Of a stretch of DNA of 64,000 nucleotides, positions 59,379 to 64,000 are shown piece by piece. The notes under the pieces were generated by a model. It saw nothing but the letters and a program-made list of their open reading frames with translations, made no database searches and had not been told where the DNA came from. The DNA lies in assembly GCA_003254925.1 (NCBI GenBank), contig QANZ01049480.1, positions 1 to 64,000 on the forward strand, written 5' to 3'. The position numbers were made by a program, and so were the translations under genes. The stretch is from Chamaecrista fasciculata (lineage: Eukaryota > Streptophyta > Magnoliopsida > Fabales > Fabaceae). Every line of letters begins with the position of its first letter. Position 1 is the stretch's first letter.

Positions 59379-59379
59379 C
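59379..59379. other. Single undetermined base
   Basis: One n inside CACTGGNCTAATAG; possible assembly join. Confidence 0.9.
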
Positions 59380-59529
59380 TAATAGTAATAAACAGCAAAA
59401 CACAAAAAAAAAGAAACGACAAAGCTTTGAGGCGTCCCAACTCCCGAAGCAACTATATCTGCGAATAAAGCAAAACACACACCCCCAACATCCCATTCTC
59501 TCTCTCTCTACAATTCTTAATTCTTATTA

Positions 59530-60329
59530 GGCCAAAGTCCTATTTTGGTCCCCCAGTTATGCTCCTTGTTCCAAATAGGTCCCCCAGTTATTTTTTGTTC
59601 CATATTGGTCCCCCAGTTATGCAAAACTTGAAAAAGTTGGTCCCTCTAACGTTTTCCATCCATTTTTCCGTTAAAAAAAGAGGAAAAATAAACTTTCATC
59701 CCCAAAAATTTTATTTTCTTATATTAAGGTCCTTTTCTTTTTATAATAGGATCAAAACATAAAAAAATGAAGTAAATTAAGATTTTAAGTGAATTTACCC
59801 AAAAACACAAAATAAATCTCTCTCTCTCATTCCCCTCTCTCTCTCTGATTCCCTCTCTCTCTCTGATTCCGATTCCCGGCGGCAACCCTCCTCCGCCACC
59901 TTGTGCCGCCGCGCTGGCTCCTTCTTCTTCATCATCCAGAGGCAGTCTCTCATACGTGGCATTTGCAAACGTGGCAGCGATCACCATGACAGGGCCTGCC
60001 GCGACAAGAGAGCCGACGACGCTTCCTCCGACGACTTGGCCTTGGCCTCCGGCAAGGTAGACGGTGAGGCTAGTAGAGCCGGGAGGGGCAGGACCAGGGA
60101 GGAAGGCGTCGGTGAGGGAGAGAATTTCGAATCTGCCGTGGAGAGCGACAACAGCACCGGGAGCAGCGGGTTGACGAAGAGTGACGTTGGCGACGGAGCC
60201 GCTACCGCTGAGGACGCAGACGCCGCGTTGACGCCTGCGAGCGAATTGGGCGACGGATTCGGCGACGTCGGCTCCGCCGGCGACTTCCATGACGTGGCTG
60301 CGGAGGGCGTTGGGGGAGTCGCGGGTGAC
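59530..60329. mobile_element. MULE arm with captured gene, cut by an assembly break
   Basis: Starts GGCCAAAGTCCTATTTTGGTC, the same type of end as the MULE at 43431. The left arm runs to about 59815, a (TC)n tract follows, then captured coding sequence. The right arm and target duplication are not present, most likely lost at the n at 60330. Confidence 0.6.
59870..60329 (-). pseudogene. Captured AHL (AT-hook nuclear-localised) PPC-domain fragment
   Basis: On the minus strand a GC-rich open frame reads [75 protein letters not shown] and [19 protein letters not shown]. This is most of the PPC/DUF296 domain of plant AHL DNA-binding proteins, including the conserved GRFEIL hexapeptide. The AT-hook upstream is missing (cut at the n), and the C-terminus runs into a GA-repeat instead of a normal tail. 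AHL proteins bind AT-rich DNA and form trimers through PPC. As a fragment lacking the AT hook this is not a working gene copy. GC-rich codon choice contrasts with the surrounding DNA. Confidence 0.88.
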
Positions 60330-60330
60330 N
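60330..60330. other. Single n joining unrelated sequences (probable gap)
   Basis: On its left is the interior of the AHL fragment; on its right is the interior of a MITE that lacks its first part. Both neighbours are cut mid-feature. Confidence 0.8.
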
Positions 60331-60673
60331 GGTATTCTCCATTAACACTTTGGTACCCTTTGGAGCTATTTTGTAATTTTAACCATAATAAATTTTACAA
60401 AAATTACATATTGACCCCAAAAAAATTTTAAATTTTTCATTTTAGTCCCTATATAATATGTATCCATGGACCTATTTGTAATTTTTTGAAAATTTTTTAG
60501 GGTCAATATATAATTTTTGCAAAATTTGTTATGGTCAAAATTACAAAATAGCTCCAAAAGGTACCAAAGTGTTAATGGAGAATACCACAGGGTACCAAAG
60601 TGTCAAGTTTCAAACCACAGGGTACCAAAGTGAAATAGGGTCAAACTACAGGGTACCAAAGTGTAATTTACCC
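60331..60673. mobile_element. MULE-type foldback MITE, copy 3, left end missing
   Basis: Same family as 6981-7409. Begins in the middle of the left arm (GGTATTCTCCATTAACAC) and ends GTAATTTACCC at 60673. About 65-75 bp of the left arm are missing at the n. Confidence 0.85.
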
Positions 60674-61232
60674 TTTTTTTTTTTCTGCAAGCTGTGTATA
60701 CCGTATAGTGTGTACAAACTGCTCAAGTGCCACGCTTCCATCTAGATCCGAGACCATCCATCAATTTTATCCACCGCCACTGGCGTTTAAGGCAGATATT
60801 TATACATCGTCTATCGCCAAAACTCTAATATGGAGAATTTTATGAGTTATGAGTGTACTATTTACTAATCGTATTAATTTTTGTTGGCTCTTTAAATTTA
60901 TTTAGATTAAAATGTACTTTTGGTTTAATAATTTTAACAAAGATTTTAATTGTCTCATAATTATTTTTGTCACAATTTTAATCTCATAAATAACTTTAAT
61001 AAAGGTCTCAATTTGGTCCTATAACTTTTTTTTTGGAAACTCTGGTCTCATAATTTTTAAGAACGTCTCACAGTTGGTCTCAAGCTGATTACCATCCACG
61101 TTCTACCTTAAAGATGATCTAACATACTGAGTTGAATGATAACGCAATAAATATGAGTGAAGAGGATTTAACGACAAATAATGAATAAAAATAGCTTACA
61201 ATTATTTTATTAAAAACGAAATGTACCTTTCC
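60674..61232. other. Upstream region of UGT E
   Basis: 60690-60790 matches part of the region upstream of UGT D. The rest is AT-rich with MULE-arm-like phrases (TTTGGTCCTATAAC, AGTTGGTCTC). No gene. Confidence 0.5.
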
Positions 61233-61303
61233 TATATAATCCTCCGTCTCCATTGCCATCACTACCTACACTCTTGTTCCAAACACAATCAATCTCCAAC
61301 GCC
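61233..61303 (+). promoter_or_regulatory. Core promoter and leader of UGT E
   Basis: TATATAA at 61233-61239 within CCTATATAATCCTCCGTCTC, one base different from C and D, 71 bp before the ATG. The in-frame open stretch before the ATG lacks an ATG and is leader. Confidence 0.75.
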
Positions 61304-62695
61304 ATGGCATCAGACGATAAGCTTCACATAGTGATGTTCCCATGGCTTGCAATGGGTCATCTCACTCCTTTCCTTGAACTCTCCAAACTCATTGTTCAAA
61401 AGGGTCATCTTGTAACATTTGTCTCTACCCCAAGAAACATCCACCGACTTCCCAAATTACCACCACAATTTTCTTCTTCTATCAAATTCGTCAAGCTTCC
61501 TCTCCCTAAAGTCGAAAATCTCCCTGAAAACGCCGAGGCTACCATTGATGTCCCCCCCAACCTCGTACCTCTCCTTAAAATAGCCTACGACGGTCTCCAA
61601 GAACCTCTCACGGAGTTTCTAGAATCTTCTAAACCCGATTGGATCATAATCGATTTCTGTACTTACTGGATGAAACCCATAGTCTCCAAACTCGGCATCA
61701 AGAGTGCTTACTTTTGCACATTCAACGCCGCCTCCATGACTTTCTTCGGACCCATTTCCGAGATGATGGGTACAAACCCCACCCGGAAAAGCTTCGACGC
61801 TTTCACGGTGCCTCCGCCGTGGTTCAATTTCCCGACCACGGTGGCTTTTAACAAATACCACCTCCTTACGATTGCCCGTGGTAGATCGGCCAACGATTCC
61901 GGCGTCTCCGACGGTTACCGATCTGGCGTCACAATCCGAGATTCCGACCTCGTCTTGGTTCGGAGCTGCTACGAATTCGAACCCGAATATCTTAAAGTGG
62001 CCAATGATATTTTTCAAAAACCGGTCCTCCCAACCGGTCTTCTTCCCAAAACAAACGACGACGACGAGGAGAATGACACGTGGCAAGGGATTAAACAGTG
62101 GTTGGACAAGCAAGAGAAAGGCACGGTGGTGTACGCCGCTTTTGGGAGCGAAGCCAAGTTGAGCCAAGAGCAAGTGACGAAGATAGCCCACGGGCTTGAC
62201 AAATCAGGCTTGGGCTTTTTTTGGGTTTTGAGGCTTCAAACTGGGCCCGCAGATACACAAGTCTTGAAGCTTCCAGAAGGGTTTGAGAATCGGACAAGAG
62301 GGCGCGGAATGGTGTGGAATGAGTGGGCTCCACAACTGAAGATATTGGGACACGTGGCAGTAGGTGGGTTCTTGACACATGGTGGGTGGAGTTCGGTGGT
62401 GGAAGGGACTCAAAATGCAAAGCCACTTTTAGTGTTGTCGTTTCAGTTGGATCAAGGGTTAAACGCCAGGCTATTGAATGACAAGAAGATGGGATATCCG
62501 ATACCGAGGGATGAAAACGATGGGTCATTTACTAGTGAGGGGTTGGCAGAGGCGTTGAGAATGGTGGTGGTGGAGGAAGAAGGGAGGGTTTTTAGGGAAA
62601 AGATAAAAGAGATGAGAGATATATTTGCAAATAAGGAAATGCAGGATAAGTATATAGATGAATTATTGGGATTTATGAAGGAACATGGGAAATAA
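61304..62695 (+). CDS. UGT E: UGT91-like family-1 glycosyltransferase, intact
   Basis: A single exon of 463 residues beginning MASDDKLHIVMFPW. His19 in LAMGHLTP and Asp117 in DWIIIDF form the predicted catalytic pair. The linker is NDDDEENDTW. The donor box (341-384) reads WAPQLKILGHVAVGG with core HGGWSS and ends QLDQ; the Ser in the core, against Gly in C and D, is the form more often seen in UGT91 proteins. NIHRLPKL replaces NIDRLPKL of the other copies, and FENRT replaces FEDRT. It is a close duplicate of D including promoter and 3' flank. Cytosolic by absence of targeting signals. Confidence 0.94.
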   Translation: MASDDKLHIVMFPWLAMGHLTPFLELSKLIVQKGHLVTFVSTPRNIHRLPKLPPQFSSSIKFVKLPLPKVENLPENAEATIDVPPNLVPLLKIAYDGLQEPLTEFLESSKPDWIIIDFCTYWMKPIVSKLGIKSAYFCTFNAASMTFFGPISEMMGTNPTRKSFDAFTVPPPWFNFPTTVAFNKYHLLTIARGRSANDSGVSDGYRSGVTIRDSDLVLVRSCYEFEPEYLKVANDIFQKPVLPTGLLPKTNDDDEENDTWQGIKQWLDKQEKGTVVYAAFGSEAKLSQEQVTKIAHGLDKSGLGFFWVLRLQTGPADTQVLKLPEGFENRTRGRGMVWNEWAPQLKILGHVAVGGFLTHGGWSSVVEGTQNAKPLLVLSFQLDQGLNARLLNDKKMGYPIPRDENDGSFTSEGLAEALRMVVVEEEGRVFREKIKEMRDIFANKEMQDKYIDELLGFMKEHGK

Positions 62696-63603
62696 ATAAA
62701 AGGTTTTGCATTGTGGTCTGTGGAGGAGGTTTTATTTTGTTATAAATTAATGTCAATTAATGAGAAAATGTGATTTGTAGTTGTAGTGTGAGCATTGGAA
62801 TAGGTCAAGGTGAGCTGGGGAATGTGTCTTCATTGTGGAAGTCGTCTATTGTGTAACTTATGTAATTTTTCTAGAGGTGTGTGGTTTGATTTTCTGTTCT
62901 CGTTTAGGACGGACTTCAAGAATGGATAATTTCGCAGTTGGTTGAGGTTTTGGATTCTTCGTTGGCAAAAAAACAGTAATCTCTTTAGAGAGGCTTGACT
63001 TACGATTCTGGTGGAGCTTGATATAATTTAAAAATGCAGAAATGACATCATCTGGAAGGGCGTGAAGACGAAACCGTCTACGGTAATCAGGTACATTAAA
63101 GCTTTAGGAAGTTTGTAAGTTTTTATAATTTTCTTGTTAATCAAGATAGAAATATGTGTGATGATAATCTTTTTACTTTTCATGCAATTGCGTTTTTAAC
63201 CCATGACTGAGGTATCCCTACTAATGTGCGTGAAGTGGTAGACACTTAAGTGTTAGAGATTGAAGCTGTTGTGTATGTTTTCTTCATCGTTATATATCAA
63301 TGAGTTTTTATATTTTCATATAAATTTAAAAATTAAATAATAAATTTTTTCGTACAATAAATCTTTTCCAGGAATATTTCATATCTTTACAGAAATGTGA
63401 ACGGGATCATAATTGTGACCCTACAAACCGAACCACGATATCATATGGTTGCCCTCCAACCAGCAACCTCATTGACTTACCCAAAGCGCAAAGATACATC
63501 ACATTCCATAGCCCTAAACGGATGAACCTTATCACATACATCCATTAATTTTGTATCACATCCATCCATAATGCATTTATTATTGTTGTGTCATATACAT
63601 AAT
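62696..63603. repeat. 3' flank of UGT E
   Basis: The first 170 bp and 63315-63600 match the 3' flank of D; about 62870-63315 is absent at D and shows no clear element ends, so either an insertion at E or a deletion at D. Confidence 0.6.
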
Positions 63604-64000
63604 GAGTAAACTCCTAAATTGGTCCCTGGATTATTGGGTCGTTGACAGATTGGTCCCTGATTTATGGAAATTGACAAATAGGTCCCTGAATTTTACTAAC
63701 GTTAGTTAAATTGGTCCCCAAAGCCGTTAACTGCTGACGTGGCATGTTAAGTGCCACGTCAGCAGTTGGAAAACTGAAAAAAAAAGCTAACTGTGCGTGC
63801 CACATCAGCATTAATAATAAACAAAATATTTCATTCAAAATTCAAATAGGTCCCAGAGTTATATTTTTATCTCATTATTCTCAATTTCCCCTCTTTTTCA
63901 TCATCTTCATTCATTTTAGTCCCAAATCCTCAAAATAAAATTGTAAAATGTCCCAAAACTCTTCCAAACATTCCAGTTTACTCCTTAAAAGTATTAAAAA
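63604..64000. mobile_element. MULE arm continuing past the window
   Basis: Repeats of TTGGTCCCTGG-type text start at about 63610, with a small perfect foldback TGACGTGGCA...TGCCACGTCA near 63737-63762. From 63865, CATTATTCTCAATT and CATCATCTTCATTCATTTTAG match the inner left arm of the Pack-MULE (31970-32040), so this is a related element truncated by the window edge. Confidence 0.6.

Noticed and set aside
61253-61303. N-terminal extension of UGT E
   Set aside because: No ATG in this stretch; it is the leader between TATA box and the conserved start.
1-64000. tRNA or rRNA genes, CRISPR arrays, bacterial-style operons
   Set aside because: None seen; the DNA is plant nuclear in character.

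Overview
The window is nuclear DNA of a dicot-type plant: AT-rich intergenic DNA, intronless family-1 UDP-glycosyltransferase (UGT) genes, and plant-style hAT, Mutator-like (MULE), Stowaway, Helitron, LINE and Tat-lineage Ty3/gypsy elements. No species can be named from the sequence. It is an assembly with a 343-base N run (50394-50736) and single-n breaks at 59379 and 60330.

The genes form a same-strand (+) tandem cluster of UGT91-like glycosyltransferases. Three or four copies look intact: A (4927-6366), C (46670-48073), D (53703-55094) and E (61304-62695). Two are broken. Copy B (36648-38050) is full length but carries a 4-base deletion just before the sugar-donor box. Another copy (13893-14078 plus 30651-31364) was split by a 16.6 kb retrotransposon and then lost its middle. 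The copies fall into two subgroups: A, B and the split copy (donor box reads HSGWTS) and C, D, E (HGGWGS or HGGWSS, with a shared core promoter). UGT91 enzymes usually add a second sugar to an existing glycoside, so the cluster probably decorates specialised metabolites; the acceptor cannot be read from sequence.

Layout. 1-4900: gene and LINE scraps, a Helitron end, one hAT element. 4927-13892: UGT A, three more hAT foldback elements, a MULE-type MITE and a tandemly duplicated UGT upstream block. 13893-31364: split UGT pseudogene around a decayed Tat-type element whose gag-pol lies on the minus strand (29652 to 19037), with dual RNase H domains, an antisense extra ORF (15311-18672), an intron-like segment in pol, and two 2.3 kb solo LTRs nested in opposite orientation. 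31442-33498: a Pack-MULE carrying the end of a DREB/ERF gene. 36648-38050: UGT B. 38051-46589: intergenic with a LINE-type insertion and a MULE. 46670-55094: UGT C and D in a segmental duplication. 55095-61232: nested transposons and a MULE carrying an AHL-gene fragment. 61304-62695: UGT E. The last 400 bases start another MULE arm.

Because the UGT units are segmental duplicates, several transposon insertions have an uninterrupted paralogous site inside the same window, which fixes their borders and relative ages. I found no undescribed defence or metabolic system. The most unusual items are the intron-like pol segment, the chimeric ORF in the Pack-MULE, and the recent-looking loss of UGT B.
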